Source: Pyxicephalus adspersus
Lineage: Eukaryota; Chordata; Amphibia; Anura; Pyxicephalidae
DNA length: 64,000 bases
Reading direction: 5' to 3'
Assembly (NCBI RefSeq): GCF_032062135.1
Contig: NC_092866.1
Location: forward strand, 28,854,603 to 28,918,602
Part shown: one piece after another, positions 42,564 through 54,345 of the stretch
Layout of the letters: each line of letters opens with the position of its first letter
How positions within the stretch are numbered: the stretch's first letter is position 1
Program-made: the position numbers and the translations under genes
The notes under the pieces: generated by a model
Seen by the model: only the letters and a program-made list of their open reading frames with translations
What the model was told of the DNA's origin: nothing
Database searches by the model: none

Positions 42564-44559
42564 GCCTATACCTTTTTAAGAGGGACTCGATAATGAGGAA
42601 CATTTGTTTTGTTCAGCCAATAATCTAATGCTAGATTTGAATCTCCCATTAATATAAGTGAACCTTGGGAAAAGGAGACTATTTTACATATTAAAAACAC
42701 AAAAAATTCAATTTGGGCTTCATTAGGGGCATAATACGAAACTATAGTAATTACATGGCCATCAATAGATCCTTTGACTAGAATATATCTCCCTTTCGCA
42801 TTATCTCTTGAGATGAAAAATTCAGTTTTAGCAAAACATAACATTACCCCATTTTTTTTCCTATCAGAAATTGCGTGGTAGTATGAAGAAAATCTTTTAT
42901 GAAAAAAAACGTGGCATAGAGCTAGTGGATAAATTAGATTCTTGCAATGCTAGGATATCTACCTTTAAAGAATTATAGTAATGAAAAGCTTTAGCCCATT
43001 TAGTTGGAGAATTTAGTTCTTGCACATTATGCAACAATAGCACCAAAGGGTAAGGTTGTTTTTGGATATTTACTGTGGGTTCCACCGTTTTTCACCTATT
43101 TTAGGAAAAAAGATCCTGCTTCAAATTATATCTAGAAGTCCTGAGAAAAAAAGGGAAGAATACTAGGGAAAACATCCAATAGACAAAAATTACAAACCAT
43201 ACAAAAAAAAACTCCCAAAGGAGGTCGAGCGGGAGTGGCCTTCCTGGTGCCCCCCGAGCTATAGGGACATATCCTTGTCCCAAAAACATGGTTTGAAACC
43301 AAGGGGGGTCAGATTATATACTTTACCCCTCTAGTTTCTTTCCGCTAACAGAGGGCGTATTTTACCCCACCAGCTCCTCTACTCCACTCATAGTGGAGGG
43401 ACCAACTCATATGAGTTGGTATCCCAACAGAAATGCATATTATATCATAATTGAACAGATTAACTATATCAATAATAGGTTCAGCAGTCACAATAGAAGA
43501 AATGAATAATACAATGGACTAGAACAAGAGAACAAGGAGTGAATAAGCTTCAAAAATGACTAGTAAATAGGCAACATCTTCTTAATACAGTCTTTTTAAG
43601 ACGATTTAGAAGATCCTCTGGTGCCTGGAGTGGCTTTTTGCCACAAGGGATATATAGATATTTGATCTCCAGTAGTAGAAACAGGAGCAGAAGCATGATT
43701 AGGTAACAAAGCAAGTTCACGCAGTAATTTTTCACCTTCTTCAAAAGTAGAGAAAGAAAAAGTCTTTCCTTGTAGTTGAAAGACCAGGCGAAAAGGAAAA
43801 GACCACTGATATTTTATTCTGAGATGAGAGCTTGTATTTCCCAGAAATAAAGCCAGATATCTATTATTAGATTCAGATGCAGCCAAGAGTTGATAGTGGA
43901 CAGGTTTTCTTTATTCCCAGTGCTAAGGGAGCTAGAGCTATGACATGGAGAGAGATTCTGGGTTACAGTCTCTTGGGTCTGCGTAACAGATAAACATGAC
44001 CCTGTTAGTGGAGCTTCTGGAGAGGCTGGTGGTATTAACCATTTAGACCATTTTAGTGCGGTGTCAGACATCCTACCTTGTCCTGCACTCTGCCATCCGG
44101 TTAACTCTCCCGGGGAAGTTTGCGCCCTGTGTAGAAAGGCATGATAATCAGCTGTATTAGGTTGCAGACGTGAAGCCTGAATACAGGGTACCCATTCTTT
44201 ATTCCCTGCAGTCCTTCCAGCCATATTAGTTGAGCCAGCAAAGTCCTGCAATGTTTCCCCCTCCAAAGCACCACCACAAGTGCTGAAGCCTCTGGCACAA
44301 AAAAAATGGGAACAAAACTTGCTAGAAACCGTGCCCTCCAGCTGTCCCGTTCACAGAGCCTGCACACTGCTCAGTGCCCCCCCCCCCCCAACACACCGCT
44401 TCAGCCGCTGAGACCTTCAGTATGGAGCCCGCAGGGATATTTGCCGGCGCACGCGCCCCCTGCTGTCCCATGCTGTTCAAAATTTTGAACTTTTTTCTCT
44501 AAATGTTAGAGCTTCATGCCCTTAAGCTTGTCCCCATCTTAACCAGAGTGTTCTCAGCC

Positions 44560-45057
44560 ATTACCACTGACACGCCCTTCCCACCACAAAACCAGGAAAA
44601 GACCACATAATTTGCTCAAACTATAGACCTATCTCCCTAATCAATGTGGACATTTTTTTCTAAATTGATAGCTAATAAGCTCTCCTGATACATGCCTTCA
44701 CTGATCCACAAGTATCAGGTAGAGTTTATACATGGAAGAAAGGTTAGATACAACACTGGTCCTTCATGTACACAACACTACGACAAGTTGGGCTGGGCCC
44801 GGCGTGGTCTCCAGATTCGCAGCATTATACTCAACGAGCACTAGAGTACTGGTAAACGGTAGCTTGTCAGATTAATTTCACATCTTAAATGGTACCAGAC
44901 AAGGTTGCCCCCTATCGGTTCTCTTATATGCCTTAGACATAGAACACCAGGCAGTGGCCATGCGCTGAAACCCAGATATAGGTGGAGTAACTGTAGGAGA
45001 ATCCCAGTTCAAGATTTCAATATACGTAGATGATTTGCTAATATATATATAAACTCC

Positions 45058-45094
<37 letters not shown>

Positions 45095-46100
45095 ACCACC
45101 ATCCCCTCTATATTAAACGAATTTGAGAGGTTTATGTGCTCTAGCACATCTTGAAGGATATGCAATGATTCAATTAAGTACCTGAGAACACTCATTACTG
45201 CTGACCCCCTTAATTTATTTGAATTTAATTATACACTTCTATCTAGTAAATTCCAATCAGATCTCCAGAAATGCAACTCCTTACCCCTGTCCTGGCTTGC
45301 ATGTATTAATACTCCAAAGATGGCTATATTGCCCAGGTTACTCTATGTTCCAAACTGTGCCAATTTTTCTGCCTGCCACATATCTCCAAAAGATACAAAG
45401 GCTGTTTTAGATTTTTATATGGAAGGCAAAACGCCCTCGCATAGCATTTCGTATATTGACAAAAACTAAGCATAGAGGCGGGGTGGGAGCTCCAGAGTAG
45501 AGTCTCTGAGTTAGAAAAAATTCACCATATGGAGCTGATGGGGGCTGAGGACAATGATAGATACGAGCAGTTTAAACTAGCTTGGGCCGCATTGGACTGG
45601 TTTAAAGAGTCCCCCACTTTCAGACATACTTAATATAAACTTACCTGCAGATATGAAAGAGGTTCCCACTGGCCGAGTCACAGGCTTCTATTGGTATACC
45701 ATTTCCACCCCCCCCAGTGTCCCCCCCTCCCCCTTTTTTTCCCCTTGTGTCCCAAGCTGACCTGTTGGTTAAGTTTTATTACTTCCCCCGTTCCCCCCAT
45801 CTTTCTTTATATAGTGAGATGATTCTATCCAAGGGTTACCTCGACACCTCAAGTTTTAGGTGCACCAAGAACTTATTGTTTGTGAGTATACTTTGTTGTT
45901 TCTAATGAAGTGTACCTGCATTATTCCAAGGAGTGCGGGTTCCCTCGGAGCCCCAAACCTGTTTAAATTACGTAATCCAGTTTACTTCTTTGGTGATGTG
46001 ACCCTTAGATTGTGTTCGCTACCAATATGTATATGTTTGTATAGGTTTTGCACCTGCTTTTCTGTATTTGCTTTAACTGTTTTGAAAACTCAAAAAAAAA
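44560..46100 (+). mobile_element. L1/Tx1-type LINE, sense, ORF2 remnant
   Basis: Broken frames give NYRPISLINVD (about 44618), KYQVEFIHGRK (about 44710), TRQGCPLSVL (about 44890) and the reverse transcriptase catalytic box ISIYVDDLLI (about 45018-45045). The thumb region MAILPRLLYV follows near 45318, then a 3' end with AAAACTCAAAAAAAAAA. A 36-C run at 45059-45094 follows the catalytic box. Confidence 0.75.
45059..45094 (+). repeat. (C)36 homopolymer
   Basis: Thirty-six consecutive C bases lie just after a short AT repeat, inside an L1 reverse transcriptase remnant. Confidence 0.9.
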
Positions 46101-46127
46101 AGGAATTGACACAAATGTAACATAAAC

Positions 46128-46147
46128 TGAGAGAGAGAGAGAGAGAG
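46128..46147 (+). repeat. (GA)n microsatellite
   Basis: About ten GA units directly downstream of the L1 3' end. Confidence 0.85.
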
Positions 46148-46495
46148 AAGCCAAGGGATGAGAAAAATTATTCACGATTTTGGACTTTTTTTTTTTTTTT
46201 TTAAATGTTAGCTTGTTTCTGAATTTAGTGCACTATTCTAAATTCATTCGTCCCCAAGACGTACAGATGCCTCCTAGATATGAGCAAAAGGGCTTCCCTG
46301 CTCGCTCTGTGCAGAATGGAGGCTTGAAGGGGGGAGGGGACAGTTTACATGACTTGCAGAAGAAATCTTTTGCTAAACACAGCTGAGGTTGTGGGTGATT
46401 CTAGGGGGGTGAGCACTTTCTGCACTCTCTTGTAACTCTTTAATGACCAAATGCATACCAAAGCACAGCTTGCTCCAGAAGTTAGATGTCTAGGC

Positions 46496-46794
46496 CAGTG
46501 TTTTTCAACTTTTTTTGAGCCACGGCACATTTTTTTACATTGAAAAAATCCTGCGGCACACCACAAATCAAAAATGTTACAAAATGACACTCTGTAGCTA
46601 ATTCTTTTGTCTCTAGGAATAAACAAGAAAACTGTTACCTACTGCCACCCACTGACATGGAAGAGTATTACATTACTCTGCCAGTCACTACAGCACAGAC
46701 ACTCGACAATGGTAATTAGATAATTTCCCACGGTACACCTAAAGATCTCTCATGGCACACTAGTGTGCCGCGGCACAGTGGTTGAAAATCACTG
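46496..46794 (-). mobile_element. hAT MITE, 299 bp, perfect 8-bp target duplication
   Basis: Ends CAGTGTTTTTCAACT and GTTGAAAATCACTG, flanked by GTCTAGGC on both sides (46488-46495 and 46795-46802). It has the same CTAGTGTGCCGCGGCACA block as 38877-39175, in reverse. Confidence 0.94.
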
Positions 46795-47454
46795 GTCTAG
46801 GCTCCATGAAGTTTTTTTGCTTTGTTTGTGAATAACGTGATGATTTTTTACAGTATGTGACACCACGCTGTCAAATAATATGCTGAGACAAACATGTCAA
46901 TTGAATAAAAATAATGTACCTGTTCCAACTTACATTCAAATTCAACTTAAGAACAAACCTACAGTCCCCATCTCATGTAACCCAGGCACTACCTCTATTT
47001 ACCAAGCCAAAATGTTCACTGGCTTATGTCTTCCAACAGGTTAGTGAGACTATCACAGTGATAGACACAGAAGCCTGAGGTTTGCACCAGTGACAACAAG
47101 TTGATATTGGTTGCCCCTGTAGAGGCCTCTTGAGCTAAATACCAAGGTAAAATACTTACATTTTAAAATGTCATTAATATATTAACAAAAGTGATCAGAG
47201 GCACCAGGGAAGACAAAACTATAGCAGATTTATTTTTGGATTAAAAAAGGAAATAAACTGTGGACATCATGCCCAAAATTAGGCAGCAGCCACTCATGGT
47301 TTCTCTGCCTTTGATCTTTCCCAGTTTCTAAGTTTCCATTTCTTTTTCTGCACTGTGGCTCTTTGTAAAGGCACTGTATTTGGAAGAGGCAGACAGTAGT
47401 GTCTTATACCACTTAAGAAGCTGAAAGTACAAGACATGGTAACATGCTCACCTT

Positions 47455-48530
47455 TAAATTATATAGAGTTTGGGATTAAAAAAACATTTCTGTGTTTGCA
47501 GATGACACCAAACTATGTAAAAGAATTAGGTCCATACAGGATGTCTATATTTACAAGCAGACCTGGATGTACTGTTTGATTGGGCAACCAAGGAGCAAAT
47601 GACATTTAATATTGATTAATGTAAAGTTATGCATTGGGGGGGCTAACAACAAGCATTTTTCATAGGGTCCAGGAGGAATACATTTGGGGGAGTCAGAAAT
47701 ATAAAAGGATCTAGAGGTTTTGGTAGATCAATGATCTAATAATAGCATTGCAATGCCAAGCTGCAACATCTAAAGCTAGCAAAGTACTTTCTTGTATTAA
47801 AAGAGAAATAGACAGCAGAACTCAAGACATAATCCTCCAGACAAAGCATTGGTCAGACCACATCTGGGATATGCAGATCTGTTTTGGGCACCAGTTTACA
47901 AAAATTATATTGTGGAATTGGAGAGAGTGCAAAGAAGCGCAACTAAACTAATAAAAGGAATGGAGGAAGTCGGCTATGAGGAGATATTAGCTGAACGGAA
48001 TCTATTCTCCCTTGAGAAGAGACATTTGGATATGATCACCCTGTAATAATATATAAATAGTCCACATAGAGAAATCTGTTCGCAAATATTAACTTTAGGA
48101 TCAAATACATCATCATTACAATCAACATGAGGACATCCTTTGCGTCTGGAGGAAAAGAAAATTAAAGGTCTGGCTAAGGAAGGGATTCTTCACTGTAAGG
48201 TCTGTGAAAATTTAGAATAGGCTCCCTGGGAAGTAGTTTTAGCAACTACTATACATTGCATCAAGAAAAAGCTGAATGCTTTTCTAGAAGCACAGAATAT
48301 AACGGAGTATTAAAGCTTTAAAGATAACAGAGACTGTTGATGCAGGGAACATCTGATTGCTCATACAGGGGGAAAAAAATTCCTTCCCGATTCCCTGAGG
48401 CAAACTGTACTTTTTTTTTTTTTACTTCCTTGCGTTCATGTCCATAGGGTTTTATATCTGGAATTTGTTTACTTCCCTAGTGGATGAACTTGATGGACTT
48501 TTTTAAGCTTTTTTTTTAACCTGACTATGC
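47455..48530 (+). mobile_element. CR1-type LINE, 5'-truncated, sense
   Basis: It holds FADDTKLC (about 47498), [17 protein letters not shown] (about 47770), [32 protein letters not shown] and NLFSLEKR. It ends with the CR1 3' tail TGGATGAACTTGATGGAC ... CTGACTATGCTAC. Broken by frameshifts. Confidence 0.85.
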
Positions 48531-48706
48531 TACTTTGACAGGAAGTGGAATGGCATTTCAGAAGGAATTCCAGAATAACAGCATACCAACTTCTGAATGT
48601 CCCATAGAGTTTACCAAATATTCCCTTTTTTGTCATTCAGTCCCACCTTAAAAAGTGAGCTAAGAGATCAAATAAGTTCAAACAAAATTTACGGACACAA
48701 CCCAAA

Positions 48707-48814
48707 NNNNNNNNNNNNNNNNNNNNNNNNNNNNNNNNNNNNNNNNNNNNNNNNNNNNNNNNNNNNNNNNNNNNNNNNNNNNNNNNNNNNNNNNNNNNNN
48801 NNNNNNNNNNNNNN
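48707..48814. other. Assembly gap (108 N)
   Basis: The run of N is followed directly by a (TA)n tract at 48815-48872, so the gap probably reflects that microsatellite. Its real length is unknown. Confidence 0.99.

Positions 48815-48872
<58 letters not shown>
48815..48872 (+). repeat. (TA)n microsatellite
   Basis: About 29 TA units flank the assembly gap. Confidence 0.95.
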
Positions 48873-48874
<2 letters not shown>

Positions 48875-50175
48875 CAAATGAACATGCAACAGTTTAATTA
48901 CCTACCTACTGTATCGCTGTGTTAGGTAGGAGTACAGTGTAAATAGGATGTCTGAAATGTGTTGCAAATGTAACCACATTCAAAAGTGCCCAAATTATAC
49001 TTGCCATATAAACCCCCCAAAAAAACATTTACATCTCCCCAAAAAATAAAAGCCACAAAGCAAAAAAGGTTTGATGATGCATGTATGTGCCGTACGAAGG
49101 TAAAAACTTCCTATTCAAAGCATTTGTAGACTGCACCGGACACTGTGTCTTACCTAAAAATAAAAGGCAAAAAAAAAAAAAAAAAATAGTGGTATTCAAA
49201 GATTCTTATTTATATATAACATGTAGGTAAAACTATATATCTCATACAGATCAATAAAAGGTTATCTCTGTGATGCTGTACGTTACAGGATGAATCTTGC
49301 ACCAAGAAAACATAGTGGTATTTAGTCAAGTGGGGAACCTGTATACACTAAAAAGGGACAAAAGTATTATAATTGATACACTGACATTCACTTCTTTAAA
49401 AAGGCATCCATTTTTGATTAGCAGAGCAGCTTAATAAACATGTCATTGTTCTTCAGAAGGAATTATTAGAGCTGTTATTCACCTTTCGTGTCATTGCTAG
49501 CTCCTAGCTGTCACATAAATACTTTATATGTTTATCTGGGTCAAAAAACCATAAACTAAGACAGAACACTTTATCAATACATTTGGTCTGGGCCAGTGAT
49601 TTAGGGTAATAAAGCCAGAAATGAAACTACCCCGGCTGGAACGTGCGTGTGTTTTTAGGGGGTTCTGTCATTAAATTAGTGAAAGTATTGTTTACAGTGC
49701 ATAAAAGGTCAAGAAGAGATTTTTCATGTTGTTAAAATGTGTCCCAACTAATATAAACTGTTTTGATGCATATCAACCACTTACCTGTAAACCTTATTCT
49801 GGAATATAGTAACTAATGATCCAAATTGCTTAATAGTCTTAATGGTAAATACAAACCTAAAGACCTATATATTTCTATACCCATCCGTTTTGTAACAAAT
49901 AAAAAAAAAAAAATACTCATACACAAATTAATATGTGAACTTTAAAGCAAAACACAGGGTAGCTTTTTTTTATTGTAATACCGAATTTGTTTTAACCGTT
50001 TCATCAACTATGTTTGGGGCTTAACTGTAAATGTACAATACGTCTTTTATTAGCGCTATTTCAATATAAAACGGTTTGGCAAGAAAAAAATTAAAAAAAC
50101 TCGAAAAAGACCCCAAAGGAGAACACAAATAAAACACAGGGAAGGAAATTAGATATAAAGCCTCACCTCCGCAAT
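48873..50175 (-). other. Probable RBM4-family 3'UTR and downstream sequence
   Basis: On the minus strand this follows the RBM4-family stop codon. A candidate poly(A) signal AATAAA lies at 50051-50046, about 125 nt after the stop. The rest is AT-rich without recognised repeats or exons. Confidence 0.45.
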
Positions 50176-50750
50176 TTAGTAAAACCGCGACCGTTCAGAA
50201 TAGGCATCCCGCATGTATCGTGAGGTGTCATAGAGAGGATTCCGTATGGCAGGGTTTAATCTGCGCTCCATACTATATTCCTCCACACTAGCGGTTGCAG
50301 TGGTACGACGTAAGGGGCTTCGATCTCGTGTATAAAAGCTGGGAAGCGGAGGTGGAGGTGGCAACAAATGCCTTTCATATGGATAGGATTCCAAACGCTT
50401 TCTGTGTGATAAAGTGGACATTGACGGTGGGGGAATAGGAGGCAGTCGACGATCCATAAAAGTATCATAAGATGACGGGCGTATACGATAACGATGGTAG
50501 TAGTCTATAAGGCTGCGGCGTTCATCATATAACATACGTTCCGCATAGGCAGCCGCCGCACTGCGCATTGGGACATAGGGATCGGACAAAGGATCATGAT
50601 AAGGTGGCCCCAGCTCCTGAGCCATTTGGTCTAAGGGACACATTCCGGACCAGTGGCCATCCTTCCCGCAACGGTAGCATCGGCTTCGTTCTCCCATCCC
50701 CGGCGTTACCCTCAGACGACTTGTAGAAAGCTGAACGTGCATCTTTTTCC
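50176..50750 (-). CDS. RBM4-family splicing regulator, terminal coding exon
   Basis: RBM4 proteins bind CU-rich RNA and control alternative splicing and translation. The exon encodes GKKMHVQLSTSRLR (the end of RRM2), then the CCHC knuckle CYRCGKDGHWSGMC (C-X2-C-X4-H-X4-C), an Arg/Tyr/Pro-rich region with YERHLLPPPP and the family signature RDRSPLRRTT, and the tail NPLYDTSRYMRDAYSERSRF. The stop is TAA at 50178-50176. The start is set at an acceptor-like TCTCTTAAAG|GG (AG at 50752-50751), where the family sequence begins. The reading frame also runs on to a Met at 50781, but those residues are not RBM4-like. The exons for RRM1 and most of RRM2 were not found in the window. The frame is intact. 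RBM4 versus RBM4B cannot be decided; a 5'-truncated retrocopy is less likely but possible. Confidence 0.85.
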
Positions 50751-50781
50751 CTTTAAGAGAGCACACGCGACAAGAGTTCAT

Positions 50782-53700
50782 GGTGAGAAGTCTAAAACAA
50801 TTCCCTTCTCTAAAAAGTACTAGAGATACAAGGCATTACATTTGAAACAAAGGTGACTAAATTGTAAAAAATAACAGCTGAAAGGTCAGTGTCAAAAAGC
50901 AACACTTTTTTTTTTTAATAAATTGTGGCCTCAAATTCTTTTTTTTTTTTTTTTTACTTTTCTAAAAATTGCTTATTGTACTACAACATGAAGCATAGAA
51001 AAAAAAATCCCAGCAAGTGTAGAAACTATTTACACTTCAATTATGTTTACACAAGGGTTAAACAGGGATAGAAAATTACTGTTACTGCCTCCACTCACAT
51101 GAGGACATTTACAGCATTTAAAAAAAACAGTCATTTGTACTTACCATATGCTCTTCTTGGAATCCCACTGGGGGACAAAGAATCTTTATCTTCAAGTTAT
51201 ACTGTCACCTAAAGGAGGAATGAACACTGGCAAACAAAAACTGCAGGCCAGCACATAATGCCCACTTCCAACACTAGTGAACCTAAATTCTGTTACAAAG
51301 CACCACAACATGTATGATCATAAGAACAACAGGGTAGGACCCATGTTCCTCAACAGACTTGAATATTTATTAGGAAAATATTAAAAATAGATTTTCTTTC
51401 TGATCCATTGAGGGACACAGGAAGTCTTTCCTCTTAGCGATGTGAAAAAATAGTCCATCTGAGGGGTGGGCAACACAGCAAAAAAAAAAGTCAACATGCC
51501 CAGAAATCTGGGGACTGCCTGCAGTTCAAAGAACGGTCTGAAGAACCCGGCACACAAATTCAGACTCAGATGAAGCTATATTATGCACCTGATAGAAGTT
51601 AACAAATGTAACATGCACATAAAATAACTTGCAGCCTTGCTAAACCATCAATTTAGATTCCAAGATCAAAAGCTGCTTGAGCTACCTTAGCAAGGGTGGA
51701 AGCACCCTTTGCATAACCCTTCCCAAATTACAGAAAGGGAATCTGTATTTCTGAATAAAGCAGTAGTGGCTGGGAGGTAGACTACAATTGAAAAAATAAA
51801 GACAAACTCTTTCAAGTGAATTGAAAGAAAGGACAGAAGAACCATATCATGGTTACAGTTAAAAAGCGGAAACAGTTGACAGCAACAAGGAAGAGTAAAA
51901 AAAGGAAAGTCCTAAATGGATTAAAGTGGCAGTAAAGTGCATTGGGAACTAGATGTAGATCCCCAAGAGATCATCAACTTTGTTCCATACCCCCTTTTGA
52001 AGCAGAAACTAGGGACAAATGTAGAGTTTTTAAAGGTGTACAGTGACCTAAACAATCGAGACCCAGGTCCTTTTATTCCAAATGGTCCACCCACTAGACA
52101 AGGCAATATCATTGGCTCCAAACTTGGAAAACCCATAATCAAGAAATTCTAAATTGAAATGTGACTATTAAAAGTCCTGAGCTTTATTATGGTGTGAAAA
52201 ATTGAAGAGGTTAAAACCTTAAAATGCATATGTCAAGGCAATAAAAGCAATGACATAATCCAAAAATGAAAGGGCTGATAAAGAGTTGCTAATCAGTGCA
52301 ATGACATAGGAAGGTGGAATAGGTAAGAAGCCAAATTTCAGTTTGTAGCCCCTAGGAACCATATCCCACACGCAAGCATCGCAGTTCATTTAGGGAGACT
52401 TGCAGGCATGGGTGAGGATGAGTGGGGCCAGTCTTTTTGTATGAATGTAAAGGACACGTTTTGGTTATAATGATTGCAGAACCTGCTTCTAAGATGCATC
52501 TAAAGCCAGAAGTATGAAATGTAAAGCCTCTAAAAGGAATTTCACAGCTAAAGCTTTAGACTACAACTATGTGTCCTAAACATTATGTAACAAAGATATT
52601 GCAAAGGTAAGATCCCAGCCAAAATGGAGTGAAGAAACGAATCAGTCAGCAACAAAGTCCTGGAAATAGCTTCTGGCTATTTACTAGTTGAGTCTTTAAA
52701 AACAAGCTCATCATCCAATGCAACGATTTACCTGTTTTAGCAGGACATTGTGGGGAGGGGGGTAGACTATTTTTCAATTGAAACCAATTTCACTGGTGCA
52801 GCAAACATCATCAGAATGAGACAAGCTCAATGTACGGAGGCAACTTAAGTATCAGGGCACAAGGCTTTAGGCACTCAGCCTAGACAGCTGATGACCAAAG
52901 TCACTGTAATCAGGCAGTGGGAATAAAATGAAGAGTTTCATGCAGAAATGGGAAGTTTTTGAAAATGTAAAGCAACCTAAACAATTGAGGACTCCCAGTA
53001 CTCAGCCCAACCAGAATATTCACTAGGCATGTCTTCAGAGATGGGATAAACACCTGAGGCAAAGTCATTGGCTCTTGACCTAGAAAGTTAGTTAACATTT
53101 TTTTTTTTTTTTTATATACACACACACCAGATTACAGCAAATGTCCTCTTGTTTTTAAAAGCTTGTAGAGTGTAATAATATACTGCCACAACATGCACAA
53201 AAAAAAGTCCTGAAATGCTTCTTACCTCCATGCCAGTAGGAACAAGATTTACTACCTCCTTACTCACTTCTCTCCAGCCTAAATCAACAGCTCTTTATAC
53301 AACAATTTAAAAATAACATACAGTTCCCCTCTATTAAAAATGTTATTCATATTCACAGGGAGAATTTTTGGGCACATTTATTTTTAAACCATTGTGAAGA
53401 TATCTCATTGTTGGAGTCTTTCCGAAATAAGAATCTATGGGACAAAATAGCATTGGGGCAAAATAATTTCTCTATGTACTATACATTGGAACTTTTCTTG
53501 ATGTACAGGAACTGACATTTTGAGAAGTAGTACAGCAGTTCCCAGACAACTGTTTCTTTCTGGCTTACCAAATAAAGTGTCCTAGATGTTCTCCACCCAG
53601 GCTTCAGTAAAGTGGTACAATCTGTACCTCTCTAGAGAAGTTTATATGCACGAACCTTGAGAAGGACTTTAGCTTTGATGCCTAAGGAACTTGATAGGTT

Positions 53701-53850
53701 TCGTAAAGAAACATTTTTCAATTAGATCATAGGTATTCTTGCCCTGGCATGTATGATTCAGATATTAAAAGCGGTGATAGTAACCTTTAATTTATCAAAA
53801 AGGTTGTTGCTCTCGCCTCCTACCTTGCAGCAGCAAACCTAAATGTCCAT
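50782..53850. other. Repeat-rich stretch, no exon found
   Basis: It includes frog-type dispersed sequence around 51140-51450 (ATCCATTGAGGGACACAGG, CCACTGGGGGACA) and two diverged copies of a 150-bp segment at about 51997-52140 and 52935-53095. I could not find RRM coding sequence on the minus strand here. Confidence 0.5.
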
Positions 53851-53909
53851 CTGTCACTACCTCAATTTGCTCAAACATATATATGGCTGGTGACCTCCCT
53901 TCCTTATTT

Positions 53910-54010
53910 CTTATAAAGTGCCAACATAACACACAGTGCTTTACGAGGTATCATTGTCATACTTTTAACTTTTCCTCAGAGGAGCTCACAATCTAATGTA
54001 TTTCAGGCAA
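53910..54010. repeat. Dispersed repeat fragment
   Basis: The segment from AAAGTGCCAACATAACAC to GAGGAGCTCACAATCTAATG looks like a common vertebrate interspersed sequence. Recognition is from general pattern only. Confidence 0.4.
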
Positions 54011-54059
54011 ATGTGTTTATGAGACTAAAACTCCAACTTGCTACTTGACGCTCTTTAAT

Positions 54060-54345
54060 CTGAATTTTCTACCCCAAACTCTTAACAGAAATAGTTCTCA
54101 CAAAGGTGGCCAGTGAGCTTTTCAAAGACAAGTTTAATGAGCAGCTTTTTTCTCCTCTTACTTTTGGATATTTATTCTGCCTTTGATACTGTCAAATATT
54201 CTCTTCTACATCAGGTTCTTCTTTAGGTATTGGTGACATTACACCTCTCTCCTATTTTTTGTCCCTCACATTACAAATCTCTTTCAACAGTGACTCTTCC
54301 TCTCCCATTCCTCTATGTTTTCCAAGGCACAGTCCTTGGACCCGC
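54060..54345 (+). mobile_element. L2-type LINE reverse transcriptase fragment
   Basis: Read through frameshifts, the sense strand gives AFDTVKYSLLHQVL (about 54180), GIGDITL (about 54228), TVTLPLPFLYVFQGTVLGP (about 54286-54342). These match the AFDTV ... GIGD ... VPQGSVLGP order of L2 and CR1-clade enzymes. It is distinct from the CR1 copies in this window. Confidence 0.65.

Larger units (their letters stand above)
37985..44470 (-). mobile_element. L1/Tx1-type LINE, near full length, with nested MITEs
   Basis: From the 5' side (about 44470) on the minus strand: ORF1 C-terminal domain YQWSFPFRLVF (43596-43886); ORF2 start LLHNVQELNSPTKW ... DILALQESN (42897-43085); endonuclease SYYAPNEAQIEF and LILMGDSN (42566-42844); WSDHDPVMV (41984-42226) beyond an inserted MITE; then ILPRILYLFCTLPIRVP and FIWGGKRCR (40593-40868); and the C-terminal Cys/His region (GTMLHKWWFSPI). 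Stops and frameshifts are frequent. The 3' limit is uncertain because MITEs sit there. Confidence 0.78.

Noticed and set aside
45015..45045. YVDD box as retroviral reverse transcriptase
   Set aside because: The surrounding motifs (SYRPISL-type, RQGCPLS) are those of L1-type LINEs; no LTR, protease or integrase was seen.
48597..48889. Open frames crossing the N gap and TA tract
   Set aside because: They arise from N placeholders and Ile-Tyr runs of the microsatellite.
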